The notes beneath the pieces were generated by a model. The model was not told the origin of the DNA, searched no databases, and was given only the letters and a program-made list of their open reading frames with translations. This document shows, piece by piece, positions 46,627 through 59,363 of a stretch of DNA of 64,000 nt. How positions within the stretch are numbered: position 1 is the first letter of the stretch; each line of letters starts with the position of its first letter. The stretch covers positions 27,331,712 to 27,395,711 of the forward strand of contig NC_030679.2 of the NCBI RefSeq assembly GCF_000004195.4, written 5' to 3'. The stretch comes from Xenopus tropicalis (Eukaryota > Chordata > Amphibia > Anura > Pipidae). Made by a program: the position numbers and the translations under genes.

Positions 46627-49062
46627 ATGCCTGAGATGAAAATCCAGAAAGCACAGACATACAAGGGAATCAGATGGCAAGTAATATTTTCATTCTTGTT
46701 ATCATGGCTTTGTCACTGTGAGTCTGGGCAGCTTCATTATTCTATTGCTGAAGAACTGAGAAAGGGTTCTGTTATAGCAAATCTTGCAAAAGATCTTGGA
46801 TTAGATATAAGGGAGCTCTCCTCCCGAAGATTTCGGATTGTTTCCCGTGTTTCAGAGAAATATTTTTCTGTAGATCTAGATAATGGCAATGTATATGTTA
46901 AAGACAGGATAGACAGAGAGACTCTGTGTAGAACAGCAGCTACCTGTGCTCTAACCTTTGATGCAATGGTAGCAAATCCTCTAAATGTTTTCCCTGTCAA
47001 AATTGAAATCCAGGATATAAATGATAATCCTCCAAAGTTTTTTCCTGATATTATTCATTTAGAAATCAGTGAAGCCACTGCAGTAGGAACTCACTTGGCA
47101 TTACAAAATGCTGAGGATCCTGATATTGGTATTAACACAATACAAACATACAGACTCAGTGACAATCAGTATTTTACTCTGGATCAAAAATCTGGCACTG
47201 ATGAGAGTAATTTTCCTGAGCTAGTGTTAGAGAATCCTCTTGATCGCGAGATGCAAAGTACTCATGAGTTAACCCTAACAGCCTTTGATGGGGGAACCCC
47301 AGTAAGAACTGGTACTGCTTTAATTAAAATCACAGTTACTGATGTCAATGACAATGTGCCTGTATTTACTCAAGCTGTGTATAAAGCAAGCATTAGTGAA
47401 AATAGCCCAGTTAACACTACGGTTCTATATGTAAATGCAACTGACAAAGATGAAGGTATAAATGCACAGATTGTATATTCCTTCAGTAAAACATCAGAAA
47501 ACAGCTTTCATGCAAGCATGTTTAGCATTAATCCCATAAATGGTGAGATTAAAACTAAAGGAGATTTGAATTTTGAGGAGGCAAGACATTATGAGATGTC
47601 AGTGCAAGCCAAAGATGGAGGTGGCTATATTGCCCACTCCAAAGTGTTAATAGAAATAACAGATGAAAATGACAATGCACCTGAGATAGCCATTGCCTCA
47701 TTATCTTCTCCTGTTCTTGAGGACTCAGCTCCTGGCACTGTGATTGCGCTGATTGAGGTTCACGATCAGGACTCGGGAAAAAATGGAGAAGTTGACTGTC
47801 AGATAGTGGGCACAGTGCCTTTCCAATTAGATTCATCCACTGGCAGGTTTTATAGAATTGTCACTAAAAGTGCACTGGACAGAGAGAAGACAGCCTTGTA
47901 TAATATTACTATTGTGGCAACAGATAAAGGGTCTCCCCAACTCTCCAGCAGGAAATTTATCAGACTGGATATATCAGATGTTAATGACAATCCCCCAGTG
48001 TTTATGAAATCTAAAGATGTTGCTTATTTGCCTGAGAACAATTTACCTGGATCTTCAATATACAGAATACAAGCATCAGATCTGGATACAGGAGATAATG
48101 CAAAAGTCATTTATTCCATTTCTAGCATGGATAATGAGGATTTTCCCATCTCCTCTTATTTTTCAATTAATATTGAGACTGGAGTTCTCTATGCTCAGCG
48201 ATCTTTTGATTATGAGCAGGTCAAGGAATTTCAAATACAAATAACAGCTAAAGACAATGGAACCCCATCTCTGAATAGCAATACAACATTAATTATCCAT
48301 GTGATAGACCAGAATGATAATGCACCAATAATTTTATATCCATCAATGGAACACAGTGGCTTAGTTTTGTTTGAAATGGTTCCTTTTTCCTCGGAACAAG
48401 GTTCTTTAATAACAAAAGTGGTGGCTGTGGATGCAGACTCTGGACATAATTCATGGCTTTCATATCATTTCATGCAAGTGTCAGAATCACCGCCCTTTAC
48501 CATTAGCAAGCACAATGGAGAAATCAGGACATCTCGTGTTTTTCAGGAAAAAGATGTGTTGAAGCATAAGGTTGTGGTTGTGGTTAAAGATAATGGAGAC
48601 CCATCTCTCTCAGCAACAGTAACAATAAGCCTTATTGTGGCAGATCATTTTCAGCAGGTGGTCCCCAAACTCAAAAATCAGTCCACTGGTGAAGACACAG
48701 CTTCTAATTTACCAGTATATTTGATAATTGCCCTTGCAGTTATTTCCTTGCTCTTTATTATAACTGTTACCTTGGCCATCATATCAAAATGTAAAGTGGA
48801 GAAACCTTCTCCAGACTTTGGACCTCTAAGTACAAATCTATATTCTCAAGTTGATCCCAGGATGATTTCCAGCTTTAATAACGGGACATTGCCTCTTCCC
48901 TACTCCTACAATGTCTGTGTAGCTTTGGAGTCAACTGATAATGACTTTACTTTTATGAAGCCAAGCCAGAATGTTCCCATAGAAAATCTTATCGATGCTG
49001 ATGATTCAGGTCTTGGAAATGAAACTTTTAAAGATACTTTGTCTCCCAGCAGTGCCATACAG
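46627..49062 (+). CDS. pcdhg: E9: clustered protocadherin variable exon (complete, 812 codons)
   Basis: ATG 46627 (MPEMKIQK), ATG 46636 as alternative. Signal peptide 1-34 (cut before QLHYS; here LCHCESG instead of LCHSVSG), EC1-EC6 with linkers DINDN, DVNDN, DENDN, DVNDN and DQNDN, transmembrane stretch YLIIALAVISLLFIITVTLA, cytoplasmic tail with PYSYNVCVALESTDNDF and NLIDADDSGLG. The exon ends ATACAG|GTAAGT at 49062/49063; read-through reaches a stop at 49123-49125. It is a singleton, clearly diverged from both left subfamilies. Peculiarities are LENPLDREMQSTHELTLTAF in EC2, PVLEDSAPG where the others have P(I/V)PED, and SKCKVEKPSPDF behind the membrane. Confidence 0.94.
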
Positions 49063-51252
49063 GTAAGTCATTCTGATATACTATATTTGTCTTTGTTTTT
49101 TGTCTATGCATTGTATGTAATGTAATTAGGGAAATATTATGATGGAGTATAGTTTCTCACAGAAGCTTATACTTCTGCTGCTATTTTGTTTGGCAATACT
49201 TGCATAGCTGCTATGAACATAGTATAGATAGATAGTAACCTTTAAAATAGATCCAGTAAGGTAATGTCTGTGTATTTTGTTAATAATTTTCATCATATTA
49301 CTGTATTATAAACCTGGGAAAAGTCTACTATAGAAGGTTTTTTTTATATGACTTACAAAATGGATTGCTTGTTATAAAACCATACATTGACTGTAACTTA
49401 ATACAGTTCCCACAAGTGGCCTTTGAGTAATGTTTGTGGTAGTGCTGAATCTGATGCATATTTCTGTAGGATCCATGTGATTATACTAATTGCATAAGCC
49501 TGATCGAGGTGGAACTCATTAGGGCTGACAATGTGAAATCTTAAGCAAAGAATCCTGTGTGCAACTATAAGTGATGTTTTCATGAAGAGCACCACGTGCA
49601 TACTTGTGTGACTTGTGTGAGATGACTGACTTTATCACACCATGCCACTAAATTTAAATAGATCATTATCAGGTCTTTCTCTGTTGAAATCAATTCTTTG
49701 GCATGTGGTGCCATGGATTGTAATGGTGTGAACCATGTAATGCCAAAAAAAGCCTGCTCCATTCGTAGATCTAGCTTAGGCACTGTTTGCTGGGCCGAGA
49801 ATGTGAATGTTACAGTACATCAGCATATTTTGGTTTTAATCCTGTATCATCATTAAATTTAACAAAATGGTGTTATCTACATGTGTCATAACCATAACTT
49901 TGAATTTTAGTCTCTTTAGAATGGGCTTCTTCAAACAGCCCTCATTAAGAGAGGAATGTCTATAATTCTTAACCCTGTTGAAACACTTATGGTGTCCTTA
50001 TGTGTTCCCATTCTGTATGGCAGTAGCTCCTTTCCTCTTCTTCTTCACTTGACCACAGAGTTCACCATGTTGTATAGTACTGTAAGAGACTTGTGAGACT
50101 TGTAATATGCAAAGTCCTCCCACCATGGCTCAGCAGCTTGCTATTTACATTAAATCTGCTCCTCCTTTTGGATATCAGCATTTTTATGCTGAAATCCATC
50201 AATGCTAATGACTTCCATATTAATTGTAACACTTTACCACTAGATGAAAACCACCAATGGAGAATAGGCTTTATGGCACATGATCCTCTGCTGGCATGCT
50301 TTAGCTACTGGAGAATGAGCCAAGCCTAGTGGTGGAGCCTGTAGTTTGCATTTATGGAAAACACCTGTCACCTTGGGATTTCGGCCAGAACACATGCAGT
50401 TGGGTAAAAGGCAAACTGTTAATATCAAAACCAAAGGCTCCTCAACAGGATTTGGCTAAGGAAGTCCTAAGATCCATGAGTCTAAATAACATCCTGTACC
50501 TGATTGGGTTATTTGATTTACTAATTGTTGTTATTGATATTTTGTGCCAATATTTCATTTAAAAGGATTATACAACCATTCAGAAATTGCCAGCCAGAAT
50601 GCTGACTGTCCCTTACTTTTGTTTCTATAATATTTTCCTCTATTTGGTGCTTTGATGCTTGTGGTAAAGGGTAAAGGATATACACGAGTAGCTGGTAGGC
50701 AATGCTGTTTTGCTTTGATAATTGACCTTACATTAAACACTATAGCTATGTAAATTACCAAGTGAGGGGAGATGTGACTTATGAACAAGCTTTGTAAAGT
50801 GTTGCATAACTGTATCGATTCTATATAAATAAAGGATAAAAAATAAACATCAAAACTAATCAATACCCCTTTCACCATGAGTTCAAAAATAAATAAGTAT
50901 CTAGGATCTTCAACATTTCATAAACTAAATTCAGGACCCGTCCAGCTATGCCACTTGTCATCTGTTATTTAGAACATGCACACGTTAATTGTCTGTTTTG
51001 TGGGAGGAATGCAATAGTTAATTCTATGTAACCATGGACCAGTAAGCCTTTGGGGACCTTATGTCCTCTGGCAGTATATGTACTTACTGTAAGTGTTTTG
51101 GCCATGCTATAGCTTGCTGGCGTTAGTGTTAGTAAATTCTTTTTTGTCTTAGTTACATTTTTTTACTCCTGTCCGTCAGAAGTAACTTTAAAAAACTTTA
51201 AAGCTTTGAAGCACCCTTAGAACCATATGACCCTAAAACTTTCGGTTATCTG

Positions 51253-51553
51253 TAGTGATGACTTTGCCAGGAATTTGCAAGGCATAGATTCGCAGCCAAT
51301 TTCCTCATTTAACCATTGGTGAATTGTTTTGAGAAACTTCCACGAAATTGTTGACATGCGTCAAAAAAAGTCATGGTGGCGGCAAAATATTTGCGGTCGT
51401 GGCAAAACATATGTGGCCGACAAAAAAAAGACACAGGCAACAAAAAAGTCGTACGACAAACACATTTTGCAGATTTTTCGTCGTTTTGATAATTTTCCTG
51501 AAGTTTCATGAATTTTCCCGCAAAGCAAAATGGGACAGATTCGCTCGTCATTA
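51253..51553. mobile_element. MITE with 'tagtgatga' termini
   Basis: The left end reads tagtgatgactttgcc, the right end 'gggacagattcgctcgtcat' plus 'ta'. The inner sequence is related to 3801-4023. The whole is partly palindromic, which explains open frames on both strands. Confidence 0.55.
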
Positions 51554-51859
51554 GTTATCTGCCTTTGTTGTCTTACTCTTTGAAATCTGGTGTGTCTGAA
51601 ATATTTGGCCTGGTGCTCACCTGTTTCCATGAACACCATCTGATCATTACTTTGAAATGTGTCATACACCTTTTGGAATTTCAGGGATTTACCATTTTAC
51701 TTTTCTGGCTGTGGTGTAGTCATTATTTAATTTGAATTTGCATATTCTAGAAGAATTCTCAAACAGTTTATACATTATTATGAGTGCACTTGAGATCACT
51801 GTACAGACTGTGGAGACTTGTTCCCTCCCATTCTCACTGTACCCGTTGCACCTAGCTGA

Positions 51860-52300
51860 CAAAAAACGCAAAGACACCGTTGTGTGGGTGGAGTTCGGCC
51901 ACAGCTTTATTATAAACCAAAATTAGTCCTTGCCATGTATATTGAACTTTTTCAAACCTCTTAAACCATTTTGTTAACGAATGCCGGCCACTGCGAACGC
52001 AGTGGGCATGTAGAAGCCATAAGACAACATCAGAACTTAAATGGCCAAGGACTACCCCCCGCCATTTGCTGTGACAAACCACAAATTTTTATTGCTATGA
52101 CAATTTTTTTTTTTTTTTTTAAACAAAGTGTGCTTAAACAGGGAGGGTGGGAGGGGGATGCCGCTCGGTGGAATCCGGAAGCAGAGTGGCAGCAGCAGCG
52201 CGGGAATGCAGGCACAGAGGAGGGAGGAGGAGCGAGCAAGGGGGGGCTGCCCTTTCCTGACCGCACTAGCTGGTGAGTTAAACCATTACAAGCACGGAGG
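51860..52300 (-). mobile_element. Unclassified retroelement-like segment (minus strand)
   Basis: On the minus strand it reads AATAAAGCTGTGGCCGAAC (51894-51912), as at 27881 and 43814. A T-run (52105-52122) and a GC-rich stretch (52140-52270) lie to its right. Borders are unknown and no coding remnant was seen. Confidence 0.35.
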
Positions 52301-52360
52301 GAACTGGGCCACAGCTGGCTCCACAGTCCCTCCAGGCTTTCATTATTTATTTCAGCGCTC

Positions 52361-52661
52361 TCTAGGTATGGGATATGTTATCCGGAAACCATTTATCAGG
52401 AAACCTCTGAATTACAGGAAAGCTATCTCCCATAGACTCTATTTTTTCCTTTTCCTGTGTGATAATAAATAAAGTACCTTGTATTTGATCCTAACTAAGA
52501 TATAGTTAATCCTTATTGCAGACAAAACAACCCCATTGGCTTTAATTAATGCTTATATGATTTTTAGTAGACATAAGGTATGGAGATCCAAATTACAAAA
52601 AGATTCCCTATTTGAAAACCTCAGGTCCTAAGCATTCTGGATAATAGGTCCTATACCTGTA
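52361..52661. repeat. Xenopus-type inverted-terminal-repeat element
   Basis: It starts 'ctaggtatgggatatgttat' (52362) followed by ccggaaacc, has 'ttgtatttgatcctaactaa' in the middle and ends 'ggataataggtcctatacct'; the two ends are imperfect inverted copies. I know this as one of the commonest interspersed repeats of Xenopus, and it is one of the main arguments for the source organism. Confidence 0.72.
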
Positions 52662-52734
52662 TATACAACCTTTAGCAACAATGTTTTGAAATATGCCAGT
52701 GTCTCTTTTTTGATAAATAATACATTTTTGGCTT

Positions 52735-52885
52735 TTTTTTTCTGTGTAATAAAACTTTACTTAATATTAACTAAACTAGAATACATCCATACCGATGGCC
52801 TTAATGCATGAATCATCATACTAAGTAAATACTAAGTAAATGCTTTTATCCAGCAAACTCCAGATCCCAAGCATTCCAGTTAATT
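52735..52885. repeat. Diverged second copy of the 52361 element
   Basis: The order 'ctgtgtaataaaactttact', 'taatattaactaaactagaa' and 'actccagatcccaagcattc' parallels the middle and right part of the preceding element; the left end is lost. Confidence 0.45.
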
Positions 52886-53019
52886 AAAAAGGGTTAATAT
52901 ATATACATATAAAAATGCACAGTTAATAGGTAAAAAAGAAAACTTAAAAACATGTATATAGAAAACAAAAAAAGCAAAAAATCATGATATATGTTACACA
53001 CAAAAAAATATTTTCTAAA

Positions 53020-53066
53020 TGCTGCAGTTCCACATTTATGCCTCAGAGCGCCGCTGTCTACTAACA
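53020..53066 (+). promoter_or_regulatory. CSE / CGCT-box promoter element of E10
   Basis: The core CCTCAGAGCGCCGCTG is at 53041-53056, left flank 'tgctgcagttccacatttat'. Spacing to the E10 start codon is 197 bp. A frame continuous with E10 runs through it from an ATG at 53019. Confidence 0.88.
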
Positions 53067-53237
53067 TGGAGAAGAAATTGGAACAAGAGAAATAATTCAA
53101 GCACTTACACACACTGCAAGTCTACAGGAAAGCAGATATTTTTCTGGATTCTCCCTGGAACAGAAGACTGCACAAAGCTCTCTGCTCACCTACAGAATCT
53201 GTATTGTTCCCTGGATTACAAATTCTTTGCATTTGAG

Positions 53238-55652
53238 ATGAAAATCCAGCAAGTACAGACATACAAGGAAATCAAATGGCAAGTAACATTTTTATTCCTA
53301 TTCTCATGGCTTTGTCATTCAGTCTCTGGGCAGCTTCATTATTCTATTGCTGAAGAAATGAGAAGAGACTCTGTTATAGCAAATATTGCAAAAGATCTTG
53401 AATTAGATGTTAAAGATCTCTCACCCCGAAGGCTTCGAATTGTTTCACGTGTTGCTGAGAAATATTTTTATGTAGACTTAACCACTGGAAATGTATATGT
53501 TAAAGACAGGATAGACAGAGAGTACCTGTGTGGGGCAGCAGCTACCTGTACTCTAACCTTTGATGCAATGGTTGAAAATCCCCTTAATGTTTTTCCAGTA
53601 ATAATTGAAATACAGGATATAAATGATAATCCTCCAAAGTTTTTTCCTGATAAAATCCATTTAGAAATTAGTGAATCTACCTCTCCAGGAACACATTTAG
53701 TTTTACAAAATGCTGATGATCCAGATACTGGAATTAATTCTATAGCAACATACAAGCTCAGTAGCAATCAGTATTTTACATTGACTCAAAAGACCAATAA
53801 TGATAAAACTACATTTCCAGAGCTGTTGTTAGAGAAACCTCTAGATCGTGAAGCACAGACCTCTCATGAATTAATCTTAACAGCATCTGATGGAGGGAAC
53901 CCAGTAAGAACTGGCACTGCTTTAATCCGGATAATTGTTACTGATGCCAATGATAATTTACCAGTTTTTACTGAAGTTTTGTATACTGTGAGCATAAGTG
54001 AAAATACAGCAGTTGGCTCAGTAGTGCTTTGTGTGAATGCAACTGATAAAGATGAAGGTATTAATGCCCAAATCACATATTCCTTTGGCAAAACATCAGA
54101 AAGCAGCCTCAACAAAAGCATGTTTAGTATTAATCCTACAACCGGTGAAATTAAAACTGAAAAGCAATTAAATTTTGAGGGCACAAGAAATTATGAATTG
54201 TCAGTGCAAGCAAAGGACGGAGGAGGCTTTGTGACTCACAGCAAGGTATTAATTGAAATTACAGATGAAAATGACAATGCACCTGAGATATCCATTGCTT
54301 CACTATCTACTCCTGTTCCTGAGGACTCGGCTCCTGGATCTGTCATAGCGCTGATTGAGGTTCATGATCAGGACTCAGGGAAAAATGGAGAAGTTGACTG
54401 TCAGATTCTGGGCACAGCACCTTTCCAATTAGTTTCATCCTCCAGTAGATACTACAGAATTATCACTACAGGTTCCTTGGACAGAGAGAAAGTACCATGG
54501 TATAATATCACAATTCTCGCTGTAGACAGGGGATTTCCTCAACTCTCTAGCAATAAATGTGTTACATTGGATATATCGGATGTTAATGACAATCCACCGG
54601 TCTTTATGGAATCTACTTACATTGCATATTTACCTGAAAACAACTTACCAGGAGCTTCAATATACAGGATGCATGCATTTGATATTGATACAGGTTCTAA
54701 TGCTAAAATTACATATTCCATTTCAGAGACAAATACAATGTCCCCTTATTTTTCCATCAACATAGAAACTGGAGTTCTCTATGCTCAGCAATCATTTGAT
54801 TATGAGCAGCACAAGGAGTTCCAAATGGAAATAATGGCTAAAGACAATGGATTTTCATCTATGACTAGCAATACAACATTATTAATCCATATAATAGATA
54901 GAAATGATAATACACCAAACATTTTGTATCCATCAACACAAACTGGTGGTTCTTCATGTTTTGAGATGGTTCCATTTGCCTCTGAGCAAGGTTCTTTGGT
55001 AACAAAAGTGGTTGCAGTGGATGCAGACTCTGGACATAACTCTTGGCTTTCTTATCATTTTATACACACACCAGAACCATTGCCATTCAGCATTGCTCAG
55101 CACACAGGAGAAATCCGTACATCACGCGTCTTTCAGGAAAAAGATGTTATGAAGTATAAGGTGGTGGTTATGGTAAAAGATAATGGAGACCCTTCTCTCT
55201 CAGCAACAGTAACAATGAACTTTGTAGTTGCAGATCATTTTCAGCAAGTGATGCCAAACAAAGGGAATCATTTTAGGGAAGAAGATACTCAATCTAATCT
55301 TCAGATTTACTTAGTAATTGGAGTTGCTCTGATATCCCTGCTATTTGTTTTAACTGTTGTATTAGTGATTATATCAAAATGTAAGGAGTCAGAGCCTTTG
55401 CCAAACATTGGGCCTATAGGTACTCATTTGTATTCTCAAGTTGATCCTGGAATGCTTTCCAAGTTTAATCATGGAACTTTGCCGCTTCCCTACTCCTACA
55501 ATGTTTGTGTGGCTATGGATTCATCTGAAGGTGACTTCACTTTCATTAAGGCAGATCAAAATGTGCCCATAGACAATCTGATTGATGCTGATGATTCAGG
55601 ATTTGGCAATGAAAATGTAAAAGATACTTTGTCTCCTAGCAACACAGTACAG
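53238..55652 (+). CDS. pcdhg: E10: clustered protocadherin variable exon (complete, 805 codons)
   Basis: ATG 53238 (MKIQQVQ) aligns with the sister starts; the frame is open further left but an ATG at 53019 lies at the edge of the CSE. Signal peptide 1-31, EC1-EC6 with linkers DINDN, DANDN, DENDN, DVNDN and DRNDN, transmembrane stretch YLVIGVALISLLFVLTVVLV, tail with PYSYNVCVAMDSSEGDF and NLIDADDSGFG. The exon ends GTACAG|GTGAGT at 55652/55653, and read-through stops after two residues. EC5 is shorter than in the sisters: SISETNTMSPYFS lacks about four residues of the INTEDFPVSPYFS type. The fifth linker has DRNDN where all others have DQNDN, and AQQSFDYEQ replaces AQRSFDYEQ. Whether this affects calcium binding is unknown. 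Confidence 0.94.
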
Positions 55653-56720
55653 GTGAGTTGAAATTATATTTATCAGTGCTTGGAATTAGTAAAATGATCA
55701 TAGTGAATGTCCATAATGTAGTCAACTACAATACTAACATTATGACTGAAGAAAAAGAGTCAAACACAGATGCTTTTATTGATTTGAGATCTGTATTTAT
55801 CATTAATCATTACCAATGAGCTGGGGCATCTGAAGATTTCATTTGTTTGTTACTTGTTTGTATTTTAATTAGGTTTGTGATTGTGACAGTTCTGGTGCAG
55901 CCAGCAGTACTGGAAGTGCTGAGTGTTTTTTGCCTTTTAAGATGCATATTGTACAGTTGAGACATCATTTAGAGCAGTGATCCCCAACCAGTGGCTGGTG
56001 AGCAACATGTTGCTCCCCAACCCCTTGGATGTTGCTCTCAGTGCCCCCAAACCAGATAGTTATTTTTAAATTACTGACATGGTGGCAAGTTTTGGTTGAA
56101 TAAAAGAATTTACTACCAAATGAAGTCCCCTGTAAGTGGATAGTGTGCATAGAGGCTGCCTAATAGCAAATCTTAGCCCTTATTTGGCACCTCTATGAAC
56201 TTGTATAATGCCTGTGTTGCTTAAGATGCTTGTCTTTTTTACATTTGACTGTGGCTCAAAAGTAAGAAAGGTTGGGGACTTAGATTTAGGACTTTAGTAC
56301 CTCTTCATGCTCTTTTCAACTTTGCAACAGCTTGTGGATTGATGTCACAATTGTGTAAGAGAGTAATTGTGCTTCAGAAAATCTTAAAACTTTGCAAGAA
56401 ATCATTAATTATGAAGCTTAATAATCAGACAATAACTAAACGTGCACTGTTTATTATGTCATTGTTCACTAATGTGTTGTATGTCCAAAAACACAACTGA
56501 TTCAAGTACTAATACTTAGTAGTGAAAAAGATTATTCCCACCTCTGCATCATTCAGTTATTGATATAAAAAGAGATTAGTGCCTAATGCATGGTGTGCTG
56601 GACTTATTGAGATAAAACAAATTATCTGGATTTGGAGATATGATTTACATAGATTATATATAAAGAGAGAAATATAATAAAAAAGATGTTTTAAATACGC
56701 ACCACAATGAAATAATTTTT
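55653..56720. other. Intergenic/intronic DNA E10-E11, no gene
   Basis: This is the shortest spacer of the array. It contains one Xenopus-type hAT-like element (55975-56279) and otherwise AT-rich DNA in which I see nothing. Confidence 0.78.
55975..56279. mobile_element. Xenopus-type hAT-like MITE ('ccccaaccagtggctgg')
   Basis: The left terminus CAGTGATCCCCAACC and the right 'aaaggttggggac' are inverted; the outermost bases at the right end appear lost. The interior 'ttgctccccaaccccttgga' and 'tttttacatttgactgtggc' matches a family I know as very frequent in Xenopus. It carries no open frame of interest. Confidence 0.75.
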
Positions 56721-56770
56721 CAGTGCTGCAGTTCCTCTTTTGCGCCTCAGAGCGCCGCTGTTTACCAAGA
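56721..56770 (+). promoter_or_regulatory. CSE / CGCT-box promoter element of E11
   Basis: The core CCTCAGAGCGCCGCTG is at 56745-56760, left flank 'cagtgctgcagttcctcttt', right flank tttaccaag. Spacing to the E11 start codon is 195 bp. Confidence 0.88.
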
Positions 56771-56939
56771 AGGAGAAGATTATGAAACTGGAGATCCAGC
56801 AACATTCATTGCACTTGCTCACTATGCAGATCTGTAAAAAAGAAGACAGACATTTTCTTTTGCTGCTAGACTACAAAGTATCTGGATACAAAGGCAATCT
56901 GGAATATTTGGCAGGATTCTTGTACTGAAAGTGGCTGAG

Positions 56940-59363
56940 ATGAAAATCAAGAAAACACAGACCTACAAGGCAATCAAATGGCAAGTAACAATGTTATTCT
57001 TATTCTCATGGCTTTGTCATTCAGTCTCTGGGCAGCTTCATTATTCTATTGCTGAAGAACTGGGAAAAGATTCTGTTATAGCAAATCTTGCAAATGATCT
57101 TGGATTAGATATTAAAGATCTCTCAACCCGAAGATTTCGTATTGTTTCACGTGTGGCTGAGAAATATTTTTTTATAGATATAAAAACTGGAAATTTGTAT
57201 GTGAAAGACAGAATAGACAGAGAGTCCCTGTGCAGAGCAGAAGCTACCTGTGTCCTTAGTTTTGATGCAGTGACTGCAAATCCTCTGAATGTTTTCTCAG
57301 TCACCATTGAAATTGAAGATGTAAATGATAATCCTCCAAGGTTTTTTCCTGATATTATTCATTTAGAAGTTGTTGAATCTACTTCACCAGGAATACAGTT
57401 ATCATTGCAGAAAGCAGAGGACCCAGATACAGGCAATAACTCTATACAAAACTACAAGCTTGGTGCCAATCAGTATTTTACACTGATACAAAAGTCCAAC
57501 AAAGACAATAGTAAATCTCCAGTACTTGTTTTAGAGAAACCTCTAGATCGTGAAACACAGACCATTCATGAATTAACTTTAACAGCCTCTGATGGAGGGA
57601 ACCCAGCAAGAACTGGCACTGCTGTAATTAGGGTTGTTGTAACTGATGCCAATGATAATGCACCTGTATTCACTGAAGAGGTATATACAGTGAGCATTAG
57701 TGAAAATGCTCCAGTTAATACAATAGTGCTTTGTGTAAATGCCACTGACAAAGATGAAGGTCTGAATGCTCAAATCACATATTTTCTCAGCAAAACATCG
57801 GAAAATAACTTTGATACTGAAATGTTTACCATTAATCCTAAAAATGGTGAGATTAAAACCGAAAAACTTTTAAATTTTGAGGAAATAAGAAATTATCAAA
57901 TATCAGTACAAGCCAAAGATGGAGGAGGCTTTGTGGCTCATTCCAAAGTGTTAATAGAAATAATAGATGAAAATGACAATTCACCTGAAATATCTATTAC
58001 CTCAATAACTACCCCTGTTCCTGAGGACTCTGCTCCTGGCACTGTCATTGCTCTGGTTGAAGTTCATGATCAGGACTCTGGAGAAAATGGAGACGTTGAC
58101 TGTCAGATTCTGGGCACAGCACCTTTTCAATTAGTTTCATCCTCCAGTAGATACTACAGAATTATTACTACAAGTACATTGGACAGAGAGAAAGTATCAT
58201 GGTATAATATCACCATTGTGGCTGCTGACAGGGGATTGCCTCAACTTTCGACCAGAAAATTAATCAGAATAGATGTTGCTGATGTCAATGACAATGCGCC
58301 AATGTTCATGAAATCCAAATTTGATGCTTATTTAGCTGAGAACAATTTACCAGGAGCTTCAATATACTGCATGTATGCCTCAGATCTTGATATTGGAGAA
58401 AATGCTAAAGTTATATATTCAATTTCTAGCACAAATACAAAGGATTTTCCAGTTTCATCATATTTTTCAATAAATATAGAGACTGGAGCTCTCTATGCTC
58501 AGCGATCATTTGATTATGAGCAGCACACGGAGTTTCAAATGGAAATAATGGCTAAAGACAATGGATTCCCACCTCTGAGTAGCAATGCAACCCTTATTAT
58601 CCATATAACAGATCAGAATGATAATGCACCAAAAATATTATATCCATCTTCAGATGGTGGGTCTTCTATGTTTGATATGGTCCCTTTGGCCTCTGAGCAA
58701 GGTTCCTTAATTACAAAAGTGGTTGCAGTGGATGAAGACTCTGGACATAACTCTTGGCTTTCTTATCATTTTATACAAATGTCAGACCCCTTACCCTTTA
58801 CTATTAGTCAGCACAATGGTGAAATCCGGACATTGCGCACGTTTCATGAGAAAGATAGTTTGAAGCACAAGGTGGTCGTTCTAGTAAAGGATAATGGAGA
58901 TCCATCTCTCTCTGCAACAGTTACATTAAGCCTTGTGGTTGCAGATCATTTTCAACAAGTGATTCCTAAAAGCAGAGATCAGTTGAATGAGGAAGATCCT
59001 CAGTCTAATCTGCAAATGTACTTGATAATTGCAGTTGCTTTGATTTCCTTGTTATTTATTTTAACTGTTGTGTTGGTGATTTTATCAAAATGCAAAGAGT
59101 CAGAACCTGCCCCAGACTTTGGACCTTTAAGTGCTAATTTGTACTCTCAAGTTGATCCCAGAATATTTTCCAAGTTTAATAGTGGCACTCTGCCGCTTCC
59201 CTACTCCTACAATGTTTGTGTGGCTTTGGATTCATCTGAAGGTGACTTTACTTTTATTAAGTCAGATCAAAATGTGCCCATTGACAATCTTATCGATTCT
59301 GATGATTCCGGATTTGGCAATGGAAACTTGAAAGATACTTTATCTCCCAGTAATGCCATTCAG
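56940..59363 (+). CDS. pcdhg: E11: clustered protocadherin variable exon (complete, 808 codons)
   Basis: ATG 56940 (MKIKKTQ) is chosen; the codons before it read GTG GCT GAG, where E6 and E8 have ATG GCT GAG, so the longer start of that subfamily is missing here. Signal peptide 1-31, EC1-EC6 with linkers DVNDN (first linker, the others have DINDN), DANDN, DENDN, DVNDN and DQNDN, transmembrane stretch YLIIAVALISLLFILTVVLV, tail with PYSYNVCVALDSSEGDF and NLIDSDDSGFG. The exon ends ATTCAG|GTGAGT at 59363/59364, phase 0; read-through ends at 59394-59396. It is nearest to E10 (tail and EC4) but clearly separate in EC1-EC3. By family it is a homophilic adhesion receptor. Confidence 0.94.

Larger units (their letters stand above)
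49063..53019. other. Intergenic/intronic DNA E9-E10, no gene
   Basis: 49126-51250 holds AT-rich DNA in which I recognise nothing. Then follow a 'tagtgatg' MITE (51253-51553), a minus-strand retroelement-like segment (about 51860-52300), a typical Xenopus inverted-repeat element (52361-52661) and a diverged second copy of it (about 52735-52885). An A/T-rich stretch precedes the E10 CSE. Confidence 0.72.

Noticed and set aside
51971..52472. Overlapping open frames of 78-114 codons near 52030-52472
   Set aside because: They run through a poly-T tract, a GC-rich repeat and the start of a Xenopus interspersed element; low-complexity translation only.
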